64,000 bases of DNA from Deinococcus terrestris (lineage in GTDB: Bacteria > Deinococcota > Deinococci > Deinococcales > Deinococcaceae). Below the pieces are notes generated by a model. It saw only the letters and a program-made list of their open reading frames with translations, was not told where the DNA came from and did not search any database. Below are positions 28,105 through 36,580 of the stretch, piece after piece; the stretch's first letter is position 1, and the number at the start of each line of letters is the position of its first letter. Position numbers and translations under genes: made by a program. The stretch is from NCBI RefSeq assembly GCF_009377345.1, contig NZ_WBSL01000007.1, positions 36,232 through 100,231 on the forward strand, written 5' to 3'.

Positions 28105-28323
28105 AAGCCCCTGACGCTCGACACCGGGCTGGACCTGGCCGCGCAGTACTTCATCCGCTCGTTTCTGCACCTGACCGAGTGGTGGCTCGCGCCGCCGGAC
28201 GCGCAGGCGCACGGCCCCGAGCGTATGGGCGAGATCTACGCTGAGCTGATCTTGCGCCCCACCCTGGCCGCTGCCCTGCGGGCCAGCGTCACCCGCCCCC
28301 CGGCCGATACGGGTTCCGGCTGA
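28105..28323 (+). pseudogene. TetR-family regulator, C-terminal remnant
   Basis: The frame from about 28105 encodes [33 protein letters not shown], and [20 protein letters not shown], the ligand-domain end of a TetR-type repressor. The DNA-binding half is missing; upstream in-frame translation is unrelated and lies opposite the 5' side of the uvrA2 gene. This suggests a deletion that joined uvrA2 to the tail of a regulator gene. Its stop lies in a copy of the stop-codon repeat. Confidence 0.6.
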
Positions 28324-28349
28324 ACAGTCGGCCTCACGCTCAACCGGAA
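28306..28349 (+). repeat. Stop-codon hairpin repeat, copy A
   Basis: GATACGGGTTCCGGCTGAAC at 28306 overlaps the TetR remnant stop. TTCCGGCTGA (28314-28323) pairs with TCAACCGGAA (28340-28349) with one G-U pair. The same left half occurs at 30856. Confidence 0.6.
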
Positions 28350-28356
28350 TCCAGAT

Positions 28357-29574
28357 TCAGTTCCCCATTCTCTCCGGCGCTTCCTCTCCACCGCCCACCC
28401 GCGTGAAGACCTCGTAGAGGGCCAGCAGCAGCGCGGCGAGCACGGCGATAGAAGCCCCGATCAGTTCCAGGCCACCCCAGCGCGAGAGCACGCCCACCAG
28501 CGCGGTGAGGGCGGCTCCGCCCAGCCCGGCGGCGGCGACCTGAAAGCCGATGGCGCTGTCGGCGTGCGCCTGCCCGACGCGCCCCGGCGTCAGGCTGATC
28601 AGCGAGGCGAAGATGGGCGCGAGGAAAAAGCCGATCATCATCAGCCCGGCGGCCGAGAGGGCCTGGGTCGGCTCCAGCCAGAACAGCAGCGCCCCGGCCA
28701 CGCTGGCGATCAGGCACAGCCGCAGCGTGCCCACCAGCGGCACCCGGTTGGCGACCGCCCCGAACAGAATTCGCCCCACCATCAGGCTGCCCCAGTACAG
28801 GCTGACGAACAGCCCCGCCGCCCCCTCCGGCACGCCCCGGCCCAGCGTGAGCAGTGAGTAGCTCCACTGGGCGGTCACGGCCTCGACCCCGGTGTACAGG
28901 AAAAAGGTCAGCATCCCCAGCCACACGGCGGGGCGGCGCAGCGTGTCGCGCGTGCGGGCCGCCGGGACGGGCGCAGCGCCCGCTCCACCCGCCGGCGTCC
29001 CCTCTACCCAGCGCCGCCGGGTCAGGAAAAAGGTCAGCGCCAGGGCGAGCTGGGCGCCTCCCACGATCACGTAACTCCAGCGCCAGACGTTCCCCGACCC
29101 CAGCACCGCCGTCACGATCAGTGGCCCCAGAGTGGTGCCCAGCCCGAAAAAGGCGTGCAGCCAGTTCAGCGTCCGGGCGCTGAAGTGCCTCGCGCCGTAG
29201 GCGTTGAGCCCCGCGTCCACCGCCCCCCCGCCCAGCCCCGCCAGGAAGCCGAAGGCGAGCAGCAGCGGCCAGGCAGGCGCGACGGCAAAGCCCAGCAGCG
29301 CGGCGGCGGCGGCCAGCGTCGAGAGCGCCAGCACCGTGCCGATGGGCATGACCCGCAGCAGGCGCCCGCTCAGGAAGCTGGAGGTGAGATACCCCGCCGT
29401 CTGCACCGCCGCGAGCAGCCCCAGCGCGTCGAGGGGCACCCCGAACGTTTCCCGCATGGACGGCCACGACACCCCCAGCAGGCCGTCCGGCAGCCCCAGG
29501 CTGATAAAGGCGAGAAAGGCCAGCAGCGCGAGCAAGGGGCGGCGGGACGCGGCGGCGGGCGAGGGCAGGGTCAT
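28357..29574 (-). CDS. MFS transporter, sugar/drug-like 12-helix permease
   Basis: A 405-residue protein with twelve hydrophobic segments and the inter-helix loops of the major facilitator superfamily. It starts PLLALLAFLAFISLGLPDG, has SSFLSGRLLRVMPIG as the loop 2-3 motif, and FLAGLGGGAVDAGLNAYGAR after helix four. The GLNAYG segment and the overall style recall the FucP/YbjJ-like group rather than classic drug exporters. It lies alone on the minus strand between a TetR remnant and a decayed gene. The lost TetR gene may once have controlled it. Substrate is unknown. Confidence 0.85.
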   Translation of the reverse strand: MTLPSPAAASRRPLLALLAFLAFISLGLPDGLLGVSWPSMRETFGVPLDALGLLAAVQTAGYLTSSFLSGRLLRVMPIGTVLALSTLAAAAALLGFAVAPAWPLLLAFGFLAGLGGGAVDAGLNAYGARHFSARTLNWLHAFFGLGTTLGPLIVTAVLGSGNVWRWSYVIVGGAQLALALTFFLTRRRWVEGTPAGGAGAAPVPAARTRDTLRRPAVWLGMLTFFLYTGVEAVTAQWSYSLLTLGRGVPEGAAGLFVSLYWGSLMVGRILFGAVANRVPLVGTLRLCLIASVAGALLFWLEPTQALSAAGLMMIGFFLAPIFASLISLTPGRVGQAHADSAIGFQVAAAGLGGAALTALVGVLSRWGGLELIGASIAVLAALLLALYEVFTRVGGGEEAPERMGN

Positions 29575-29583
29575 CCACTTCCA

Positions 29584-29993
29584 TTACAGCAGAGGGAGCG
29601 GGAGCGCCCAGGGATCGGTCGTCGCCAGGGTCCAGTTGCGGTGCCCGCAGAGGCAGGGGGAGGCCGTGCCGGACTGAACCCGCTCACAGGCACGGCAGGC
29701 CACCAGCCCGGCATAGTCGCCAGGCACGGTGGGCGGCGGCTGGAGGTCCCAGGGCGGCGCGGTGGGCAGGCTCCGGCGGCAGCAACACCGAGAGGTGTCC
29801 CCCCTTGCTCCAGGTAGGTCCGCCGCACCTGCCCGAGGTGCTCGCCCCCCTCTCCACGATCACGCCGCCCCGCATCACTGCCCGTCATCCGCAGCAGCAG
29901 CCGGGGCCAGTCGAAGGCCTGAGAGCCTGGGTCACCCGGCGCACCCATACGGCGGGGCCGTCCAGCAGGGGAGAGGAGCCGTACCCTGTCCAT
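29584..29993 (-). pseudogene. Decayed hypothetical gene with a cysteine-rich C-terminus
   Basis: Pieces of one plausible protein are spread over minus-strand frames. The first, from ATG 29993, reads MDRVRLLSPAG and later QAFDWPRLLLRMTGSD and GQVRRTYLEQGGTPLG. The last piece, in another frame ending at TAA 29584, reads VPGDYAGLVACRACERVQ and SPCLCGHRNWTL, a possible zinc-binding CxxC...CxC end. At least two frameshifts are needed to join them. I do not recognise the family. Confidence 0.45.
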
Positions 29994-30060
29994 GCGGGCA
30001 TCACTGGCGAGGCCACGCGGACACCTCGGCCCCAGCGCGTGTGGCAGACTTCCCCGGTTG

Positions 30061-30873
30061 ATGGCCCTCCCCCTGCCCACCTCCGAAGACCGCTGGGTCG
30101 AGCATCCGCAGGGTCGCCTCTTTGCCTGCGTCTGGCACCCGGCGGTCCTGGCAGCGCAGACCCCCCTCCTCCTCTTTCACGACTCGCTGGGATCGGTGGA
30201 GCTGTGGCGCTCCTTTCCCCAGGCGCTGTGCGCCGCGACCGGGCGCCGGGTGGTCGCCTACGACCGCCTGGGTTTCGGGCGCTCTGACCCCCGGCGCGGC
30301 CCCCTCCCCCCCGACTTCATCGCGGACGAGGCGCGGACGTTCCTGCCCGTGCTGCGCGAGCAGTTGGACTTGACCACTTTCATCGCCTTCGGCCACAGTG
30401 TCGGCGGGGCAATGGCGGCAGAGTGCGCGGCCCAGTGGCCGGAGGCGTGCCGGGCCCTCGTCACCGAGTCGGCGCAGGCCTTTGTGGAGGACCGCACCCT
30501 GGAGGGCATCCGCGTGGCCCAGAAGCAGTTCGCGGCGCCGGGACAACTCGGGCGCTTGGAGCGGTATCACGGCAGCAAGGCCCGCTGGGTGCTGGAAGCC
30601 TGGACCGGAACGTGGCTGGCCCCGGCCTTCGCCGCGTGGTCGCTGGCCCCCGCGCTGCCGGGAGTGCGCTGCCCGCTGCTCGTGCTGCACGGTACCCACG
30701 ACGAGTATGGGTCGCCCCGCCACCCGCAGCGGATTGCCGCGCTCTCGGGTGGACTGGCGTGGATGGAACTGCTGGAGGGCCTTCACCACGTGCCGCACCG
30801 GGAGGACCCCGCGCGGGTGCTCGCGCTGGTGGCCGAGTTTCTGGCCCCCTGGACTGATACGGAGTCCGGTTGA
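30061..30873 (+). CDS. Alpha/beta-hydrolase
   Basis: A 270-residue hydrolase of the common alpha/beta fold. The oxyanion segment LLLFHDSLGSVELW (HD.LGS), the nucleophile elbow GHSVGG, the acid in LVLHGTHDEYG and the base in GLHHVPHRED give a complete Ser-Asp-His triad. ATG 30061 is chosen over an in-frame start 69 bases earlier, which would add an Arg-rich unrelated stretch. The stop codon lies in a hairpin-forming small repeat. Substrate is unknown; ester or lactone hydrolysis is typical for the family. Confidence 0.87.
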   Translation: MALPLPTSEDRWVEHPQGRLFACVWHPAVLAAQTPLLLFHDSLGSVELWRSFPQALCAATGRRVVAYDRLGFGRSDPRRGPLPPDFIADEARTFLPVLREQLDLTTFIAFGHSVGGAMAAECAAQWPEACRALVTESAQAFVEDRTLEGIRVAQKQFAAPGQLGRLERYHGSKARWVLEAWTGTWLAPAFAAWSLAPALPGVRCPLLVLHGTHDEYGSPRHPQRIAALSGGLAWMELLEGLHHVPHREDPARVLALVAEFLAPWTDTESG

Positions 30874-30899
30874 ACAGTTTGGATACCTGTTCAACCCGG
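30856..30899 (+). repeat. Stop-codon hairpin repeat, copy B
   Basis: GATACGGAGTCCGGTTGAAC at 30856 overlaps the hydrolase stop. CCGGTTGAACAG (30866-30877) pairs with CTGTTCAACCCGG (30887-30899) with one bulge. It probably also works as a transcription stop. Confidence 0.65.
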
Positions 30900-31054
30900 C
30901 CGGAGGGAAAGGGAACAAAACGTTGGCCGGGAAAGGAGATCTCCCAGCGGCGCCCTCCCAATGGGAGAACGGATTGGACGGAAAACAGGTGACCCCCACC
31001 GGAGTCATGGTGGGGGAGGGGCCGGGCGAGCTAGCCTCCGGCCAGGAGGGTGAG

Positions 31055-31489
31055 ATGAACAGGGCCGAAGAACTGTACCGAACGGTGATTCTCGATCACT
31101 CGCGCCGTCCCCGCCACCACGGCACGCTGGCCGCTCCGACCGTGACCCAGGCGGGCCTGAACGCCTCGTGCGGGGACCGCCTCTCGCTGCAACTCCGGGT
31201 CGAGGACGGGGTGATCGCGGACGTGGCCTTTACTGGCTCGGGCTGCGCCGTGTCCCAGGGCACCGCCTCGCTGATGACCGTGGCGCTGAGGGGCCGCCGG
31301 GTGGAGGACGGCCTCGCCCTCGCGGGGGCCTTCGAGGCCATGCTGCGCGGCGCCCACCCCGACCCGGCCCTGGGCGACCTCGTGGCGCTGCAGGGCGTGG
31401 CGCGGCTGCACGCCCGGACGAAGTGTGCCCTGCTGCCCTGGGACACCTTCCGGGCGGCGGTGGGGCAGGTCGGGGGGCGCTCCCACTAG
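31055..31489 (+). CDS. sufU: SufU-type iron-sulfur cluster assembly protein
   Basis: A 144-residue protein that receives sulfur from SufS and helps build Fe-S clusters. The three conserved cysteines are visible in NASCGDRL, GSGCAVSQG and RTKCALLPW, with the Asp after the first cysteine (CGD) that helps bind zinc in SufU. ATG 31055 has AGGAGGGTGAG just upstream, which settles the start against a longer frame. It converges with sufS at 31542. In many bacteria sufU follows sufS in one operon; here they are tail-to-tail, so the pair must be transcribed separately. Confidence 0.93.
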   Translation: MNRAEELYRTVILDHSRRPRHHGTLAAPTVTQAGLNASCGDRLSLQLRVEDGVIADVAFTGSGCAVSQGTASLMTVALRGRRVEDGLALAGAFEAMLRGAHPDPALGDLVALQGVARLHARTKCALLPWDTFRAAVGQVGGRSH

Positions 31490-31496
31490 GAAAGAG

Positions 31497-31528
31497 GCCG
31501 GGGGCGGGTGTCCGCCGCCCCCCGGCTC
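31497..31528. terminator. Possible bidirectional hairpin between sufU and sufS
   Basis: GCCGGGGGCGG (from 31498) can pair with CCGCC...CCCCCGGC ending near 31528, with small bulges. It lies between two convergent stop codons. No T-run is seen. Confidence 0.4.
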
Positions 31529-31541
31529 CCGCGTGTGCGGT

Positions 31542-32807
31542 TCAGGCGGACGCGAAGAAGGCCGCGCAGCGCTCCACCGCCCGGAGGAAGGCGTCCACGT
31601 CCTCCGGGGTGGTGTACACGCCGAAGGAAGCCCGCGCCGTGGCGTCCACCCCCAGCGCCCGCATGGCCGGTTGGGCGCAGTGCTGCCCGGCCCGGACAGT
31701 CACGCCGTCCTCGTCGAGAAAGGTCGCCACGTCGTGCGGGTGCACCCCGCGCACGTTGAAGGAGATCACGCCCGCCCGGTCCTCCCCCTGGGGGCCATAG
31801 GTCACCACATCGGGCAGGGCGTCCAGACCCCGCAAGGCCCGTTCCAGCAGCGCCGCCTCATGCGCCCGCACGCGGTCCAGACCGATCGCCTCCAGGAAGC
31901 GCACCGCCGCCGCCAGCCCCACCGCCTGCGCGGCAGGCGGCGTGCCCGGCTCGAAGCGCAGGGGCGGGGGCGCGAAGGTCGATTCCCCGATCTCCACGGT
32001 CTCGATCATCTCCCCGCCCCCCATGAAGGGCGGCATCGCCTCCAGCAGCTCGGCCCGGCCCCACAGCGCCCCGATACCGGTGGGGCCGTACATCTTGTGT
32101 CCGGACAGGGCGTAGAAGTCGGCGCCCAGCGCCTGCACGTCCACCGCCCGGTGCCCGGCGGCCTGCGCCCCGTCCACCAGACACAGCGCTCCCGCTGCGT
32201 GCGCCAGCCGCGCAATCTGCGCGACCGGATGCACCGTCCCCAGCACGTTGCTGACATGGGCTACGGCGACCATCCGCACCCGGCCCGAGGCCAGCAGTTC
32301 GCGCAGGTGCCCGAGGTCGAGGCGGCCCTCCGGCGTCAGGCGGACGGCCCGCAGCCGCGCCCCGGTCGCGCCCGCTGCGAGCTGCCACGGCACGAGGTTG
32401 CTGTGGTGCTCCAGCTCGGTCACCACGATCTCGTCGCCGGGCCGGAGCGCGTACCGGCCCCAGGCGTGCGCGACGAGGTTGATCGCCTCGGTCGTGCCCC
32501 GCGTGAACACCAGGTTGCGGGGGTCCGGCGCGTTCAGGAAGGCCGCCAGCGTGGTGCGGGCAGCCTCGTACAGCTCGGTGGCTTCCTGGGCGAGTCCGTA
32601 CACGCCCCGGTGCACGTTGGCGTTGTGGACGGTGAAAAACGAGTCCGTCGCCTCCAGCACCGCGCGGGGTTTCTGGCTGGTGGCGGCGGTGTCGAGGTAG
32701 ACCAGCGGGTGCCCGTTTTCCAGGCGACTCAGCAGGGGAAAATCGGCCCGCACGTCCAGGTCGGTCCATGATGGACCGCTGGAGGTCGGCCGGGAAGAGA
32801 GGGTCAT
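31542..32807 (-). CDS. sufS: Cysteine desulfurase SufS
   Basis: A 421-residue PLP enzyme of the NifS/SufS group that removes sulfur from cysteine as a protein persulfide. The PLP lysine is in ALSGHKMYGPTGIGALWG and the catalytic cysteine in VRAGQHCAQPAM, which is the group II (SufS) arrangement. The N-terminus has LVYLDTAATSQKPRAV and NVHRGVYGLAQEAT, as expected. It is convergent with SufU, its usual partner in Gram-positive-type assembly. ATG 32807 is preceded by GGAGTTGCC, a reasonable ribosome site. Confidence 0.94.
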   Translation of the reverse strand: MTLSSRPTSSGPSWTDLDVRADFPLLSRLENGHPLVYLDTAATSQKPRAVLEATDSFFTVHNANVHRGVYGLAQEATELYEAARTTLAAFLNAPDPRNLVFTRGTTEAINLVAHAWGRYALRPGDEIVVTELEHHSNLVPWQLAAGATGARLRAVRLTPEGRLDLGHLRELLASGRVRMVAVAHVSNVLGTVHPVAQIARLAHAAGALCLVDGAQAAGHRAVDVQALGADFYALSGHKMYGPTGIGALWGRAELLEAMPPFMGGGEMIETVEIGESTFAPPPLRFEPGTPPAAQAVGLAAAVRFLEAIGLDRVRAHEAALLERALRGLDALPDVVTYGPQGEDRAGVISFNVRGVHPHDVATFLDEDGVTVRAGQHCAQPAMRALGVDATARASFGVYTTPEDVDAFLRAVERCAAFFASA

Positions 32808-32925
32808 GGCAACTCCGGTCTCCGCCGCGTCGGCGGGTCAGGAAAGCGGGCAGGCGCCTGCATGGGCGAACTCAGGCCGGGGAGCGCGGCGCTGTGGTCC
32901 CCGCCCCCCGCCAGCCTAGCCCAGC

Positions 32926-33075
32926 TCAGGTCGGGCGAATGCCCCCGTCCTGGGCGGACTCCTTCTGACGCGCCAGCGTCACGCTGAAGGTGGCTCCCTC
33001 CCGACCCGCGTGCAGCGCCAGCGGCGAGAGGTCACCCGACAGGGCCGTGACGAGGCCGTGGGGGTTGGGGTGCGG
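32926..33075 (-). pseudogene. Possible histidine-kinase C-terminal remnant
   Basis: On the minus strand one frame ends NPHGLVTALSGDLSPLALHA followed by GREGATFSVTLARQKE and a stop at 32926. The GATFSVTLAR piece resembles the last strand of a HATPase domain. No start or upstream catalytic part is visible, and the region ahead runs into the META gene promoter. I regard it as a weak remnant call. Confidence 0.3.
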
Positions 33076-33147
33076 GTGGGTGGGTCGGCCAACACGAGGT
33101 CATACACCCCTCAGCCTCCCGTCAGGTCGGCGCATTACAACGGCAAC

Positions 33148-34272
33148 ATGCGGACCCTTGCTGCCCTGACCACCCTGACGGCCCTCGTCCTCGCGGGGGC
33201 GGCGGAGGCCCGGTCTTCCGCCGCGCAGACCCCGCCCGTGTCCGGCATCACCTGGACACTGGCCCAGCTTCAGCAGGATGGCCGGACCCTCATCCCCGTG
33301 GGCACCGAACGGCCCACCCTGCGCCTTGACGGGCGCACCGCCTCGGGCTCCACCGGCTGCAACACCTACCGGGGGGCCTACGCGAGTCGGTCGGACGTGC
33401 TGCGCTTCGGCCCGCTGGCGACCACCCGCCGGGCCTGCCCCGCTGCCTTGGAGGGGCAGGAGACGCGCTTTCTAAACCTGATGCGGCAGGTCACGGGCTA
33501 CCAGCTCAGCGGCCAGACCCTGACGCTCTTCGCTGGTGCCCGTGACCGACTGATCTTCCGCGCCGGCAGCGCGGTCACGACCCCGGAGAACACCGTGAGC
33601 CTGAACGGCGGTTGGCAGTTGGCGGGCGGCACCGCCCTGACTCCCGTCGCGGGCAGCGTGCCCAGCCTGACCCTCGCGGGAAACCGGGTGAGCGGTTCGG
33701 CAGGCTGTAACCGCCTGACTGGGGGCGTGGAGGTGCAGGGGAGCCGGATCACCTTTGGTCCCCTGGCGACCACCCGGATGGCCTGTGCCCCCGCCGTGAA
33801 TGCCCAGGAAGCGGCCTTCCTGCGGTTCCTGACCCAGCCTGGCCTGCGGGCCAGCGTACAGGTCCAGACCCTGACGCTGACGGCGGCGAACGGCCGCACC
33901 TTGATCTTCCGCCGTGCGGGCAGCGGCCCGGAGAGCGGAACATTCAACCCGGCCGCGCTGACTGGACAGACCTATACCCTGGCGGCCGTCAATGGCCGTC
34001 CCGCCGCCACAGCCCAGCCCGTGACCCTGACTTTCGAGGCCGGTCGCCTCGGCGGCAGCGACGGCTGCAACCAGTACGGCGCCCCCTACCGGCTGGTGGG
34101 CCCGACCCTGGTGCTGACGGGCGAGCCGGTCAGCACCCTGCGGGCCTGCCTGGACCAGCCCGCGACCGTCGACCTGCCCACCTTCCTGGCGTCGCGGCCC
34201 ACGGTCACCGTGACGGCGACAGGGCTGACGCTGCGGGCTCGGGGAACCACCCTGACCTTCACCCGTTCCTGA
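33148..34272 (+). CDS. Secreted protein with three META (HslJ-like) domains
   Basis: A 374-residue protein with a signal peptide (MRTLAALTTLTALVLAGAAEA) and three META domains in tandem, roughly residues 32-135, 150-255 and 270-374. Each has the W..L/L..... start, a G-C-N motif (STGCNTYRG, SAGCNRLTG, SDGCNQYGA) and a FGPLATTR..C or equivalent (TGEPVSTLRAC). Two cysteines per repeat may pair. META/HslJ proteins sit in the periplasm or envelope and have been linked to stress resistance, but the molecular role is unclear. Three repeats in one chain are unusual; HslJ has one. The third repeat is the most divergent. It is monocistronic. Confidence 0.9.
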   Translation: MRTLAALTTLTALVLAGAAEARSSAAQTPPVSGITWTLAQLQQDGRTLIPVGTERPTLRLDGRTASGSTGCNTYRGAYASRSDVLRFGPLATTRRACPAALEGQETRFLNLMRQVTGYQLSGQTLTLFAGARDRLIFRAGSAVTTPENTVSLNGGWQLAGGTALTPVAGSVPSLTLAGNRVSGSAGCNRLTGGVEVQGSRITFGPLATTRMACAPAVNAQEAAFLRFLTQPGLRASVQVQTLTLTAANGRTLIFRRAGSGPESGTFNPAALTGQTYTLAAVNGRPAATAQPVTLTFEAGRLGGSDGCNQYGAPYRLVGPTLVLTGEPVSTLRACLDQPATVDLPTFLASRPTVTVTATGLTLRARGTTLTFTRS

Positions 34273-34538
34273 GGCTCATCCCAGTACAGCAGAGTTGCTG
34301 CCGGGCTTCGGCCGTTCCGCGACCCACACGCCGATCTGGCCTGTTCTTTTCGCAACGAACGCGGTCGAAACAGTCCTTCGCCCAACGTCAGGACGCTCCT
34401 GGGGTGGGGCGAGGGACCCCCACGGTGCCCCGGCGGCACGCCTTGATGACCCCACTTGTCGGTATGTGGCCCTGCGCTTTCCTGCGGAGCCAACCTCCGG
34501 GGCCGACGGCCGGACGCGTGCTTGACCGACGGGCGCCC

Positions 34539-35477
34539 TTAGATGTCCGGCTGCGGTTCCGCCAGGTCCCGCGCTGTCAGCACCGGGATGGGCGACTCGC
34601 GGACGATGCGGAGGGCCACCGATCCCAGCATCAGCCGCGAGAGGCCTCCCTTGCTGGAGGTGCCGACCGCTAGCAGGTCGTACTCGCCGCTCGCCGCGCG
34701 GTCCAGCGCGATCTGCGCGGGGTCCCCCCGGACCACCTCACCGCCGCCCAGTTCGGCTACCCTCGCCCGCGCTTCCTGCTCCCAGGCGGCATTGCGCTCT
34801 TCCAGCATGGCGGAGCTGACGCCCCGCAGCGGGGGGGCGGGCACGTCGGGCAGAGGGAAGGGCACCACCAGCGAGGCCGGATCCACCACGTGCAGCACCT
34901 CGGTCTCGGCACCCGGCAGATGCGTCTGCACGAATGCCAGGGCCTGCCGCGCGGCAGGCGAGAAATCCATCAAGACGAGCACACGGGGGACTGGTGCGTC
35001 CGCCTCCTGCTCCAGGTCGCGCAAGGCCCGCAGCCAGCGCCGCCGCGAGAGCACCGGCAGGGGCTGGTGGTCCCCGGGGTCCGGCGAGTGTACGCTCAGC
35101 ACTGGGACGGGTGACTCCCGGATCACCTCCTCGGCTACCGACCCCAGCAGCAGCCGCGAGAGGCCTCGCCGCCCGGCGGTGCCCAGCGCCAAGACGTCGC
35201 ACTCGCCTGCCCGCGCCCGCCTCAGCGCCTCCCCGGCCGGATGGCCCAGCGCGAGTTCGCCGCCACCCAGCGCCGCGAGCGCCCCGCGCTCCTGCGCGTA
35301 CCACTCGGGATGGGCGCCCACGTCCGGCACGTCGGCCGTCCCCGTCACGCGGCCCACCGGCAGCGAGGGCACCACGTGCAGCACGGCAGGGCTCTGCTCC
35401 GGAAAGGCCGCCCGCGCCACCCGCAGCGCTCCCAGCGCGGCCGCCGAAAAGTCCATCAGCACTAGGACGCGCGTCAC
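34539..35477 (-). CDS. Tandem universal stress protein (two Usp domains)
   Basis: A 312-residue protein made of two Usp domains (about 1-130 and 163-305). Each begins RVLVLMDFS and ends with the nucleotide loop: LALGTAGRRGLSRLLLGSVA in the first and AVGTSSKGGLSRLMLGSVAL in the second, fitting G-2x-G-9x-G(S/T) ATP-binding forms. Usp proteins respond to starvation and oxidative or metabolic stress. It starts with GTG overlapping the stop of the cysteine hydrolase gene (GTGA), so both are one operon with translational coupling. The A-loops predict ATP binding in both domains. Confidence 0.92.
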   Translation of the reverse strand: MTRVLVLMDFSAAALGALRVARAAFPEQSPAVLHVVPSLPVGRVTGTADVPDVGAHPEWYAQERGALAALGGGELALGHPAGEALRRARAGECDVLALGTAGRRGLSRLLLGSVAEEVIRESPVPVLSVHSPDPGDHQPLPVLSRRRWLRALRDLEQEADAPVPRVLVLMDFSPAARQALAFVQTHLPGAETEVLHVVDPASLVVPFPLPDVPAPPLRGVSSAMLEERNAAWEQEARARVAELGGGEVVRGDPAQIALDRAASGEYDLLAVGTSSKGGLSRLMLGSVALRIVRESPIPVLTARDLAEPQPDI

Positions 35478-36301
35478 GGCCGCTCTCCCTGCGCCGCAAA
35501 GGGCCGGGCGTTCGCGAACTGCTCGGTCGTCATCGAAAAGCCCCAGCAGTTGCGGGCGTTGAACACGACCGCGTCATAGCAGAAGTCCGGGCTGGAGGTC
35601 GCGCAGGCGTCTTCCAGCAGCACGGCGTTGTAATCCCGGAAATACGCCTCCTCCATCGTGGAGGTCACGCACTGGTCGATGTTGACCCCGGCGAACAGCA
35701 GCGTCTCGATGCCCTGCGTGCGCAGCACCTGATCAAGGTGGGTGCCGAAAAAGCCGTTCATGCGGACCTTCTCGATGTGGATGTCCTGCTCCTGCATCAG
35801 TGGCAGCAACTCGTCCACCATGCGGGCACCCCACGACCCCTCGGTGAGCACCGGCCCGTGCTCCAGCTCCTGCCCAATGCCGCGCTGGTCGGGGGTGTGC
35901 TTGAAGGAGTACAGGGTCGGCGCCCCGAGGTTGCGCAAGTCGGGCCGGTTGTGCCAGTACACCCAGATCACCCACATCTGGCGCTCGCGGGCGACCTCCA
36001 GGGCGCGGGCCACGCCGGGAATCGCCCGGCGGCAGCGCCCGTAGTCCAGCCCCGAGGCGTCGGTCCAGCCGCCCGGCGAGCAGAAATCGTTTTGCATGTC
36101 GATAATTACCAGCGCCTGGCGGCTGGGGTCGTCCACGAAGGGCTTGAGGTTGGCTTCGAACCGCAGCAGGTCACCTCCCCGGTGGTGCGGTGCGAGGTGG
36201 ACATGGTCCTCGTAGAGGTGCCAGCGGTCGGCGCTGGCGGCAAACTGCACGCCGCCGTCTTCGGTGGAGGCGTAGATCTCGCGGTAGTCCTTCTGGCTCA
36301 T
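35474..36301 (-). CDS. Isochorismatase-like cysteine hydrolase
   Basis: A 275-residue hydrolase read from ATG 36301, with AGGAGG upstream, rather than the in-frame start at 36349. The isochorismatase-like domain has the catalytic Asp in LVIIDMQNDFCSPGG, a Lys in IHIEKVRMNGFFGT and the nucleophile Cys in GVNIDQCVTSTMEEAYFRDY. An N-terminal extension of 60 residues precedes the domain. Family members cleave amides (nicotinamide, biuret, carbamoyl compounds) or isochorismate; the substrate here is not deducible. It heads the operon with the tandem Usp protein. Confidence 0.88.
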   Translation of the reverse strand: MSQKDYREIYASTEDGGVQFAASADRWHLYEDHVHLAPHHRGGDLLRFEANLKPFVDDPSRQALVIIDMQNDFCSPGGWTDASGLDYGRCRRAIPGVARALEVARERQMWVIWVYWHNRPDLRNLGAPTLYSFKHTPDQRGIGQELEHGPVLTEGSWGARMVDELLPLMQEQDIHIEKVRMNGFFGTHLDQVLRTQGIETLLFAGVNIDQCVTSTMEEAYFRDYNAVLLEDACATSSPDFCYDAVVFNARNCWGFSMTTEQFANARPFAAQGERP

Positions 36302-36503
36302 GGGGTCCTCCTGTGGCGCGTCGCGCCGGGTGGGGTCGTGGGGCCTCATCCCGTAGACTCGTTCTCGGGCCGCCGTCCTGTGTAACGGGACGCTTCAGAG
36401 AACTTCGCGCCTTGCTCATCGTCTGGCAGGGGCGCGTGTCATACAGGGGCCGCCGCCCTATTGGGGCACAGGCGCCGTAGCCTACCTCCAGTAATTCTGG
36501 ACA

Positions 36504-36532
36504 TTGACATCCAGTTTGAGCGGGACTAGCGT
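36504..36532 (+). promoter_or_regulatory. Possible promoter of the hemerythrin-like gene
   Basis: TTGACA (36504-36509) and TAGCGT (36527-36532), 17 bases apart, 49 bases before GTG 36581. A short dyad CTGGA...TCCAG (36497-36514) brackets the -35 box and could be an operator. Visual match only. Confidence 0.35.
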
Positions 36533-36580
36533 TGAGACAGCTCAATCGCTCTGGATCTGAAGGTCCAGGAAGGAGAAGCC

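Noticed and set aside
27909..28154. N-terminal extension of the UvrA2 frame
   Set aside because: It lacks family sequence, sits opposite a TetR remnant, and the ATG at 27908 gives the expected start of a UvrA protein.
36497..36514. FNR/CRP-type operator before the hemerythrin-like gene
   Set aside because: The dyad has only five-base arms and does not match the TTGAT...ATCAA consensus well enough.
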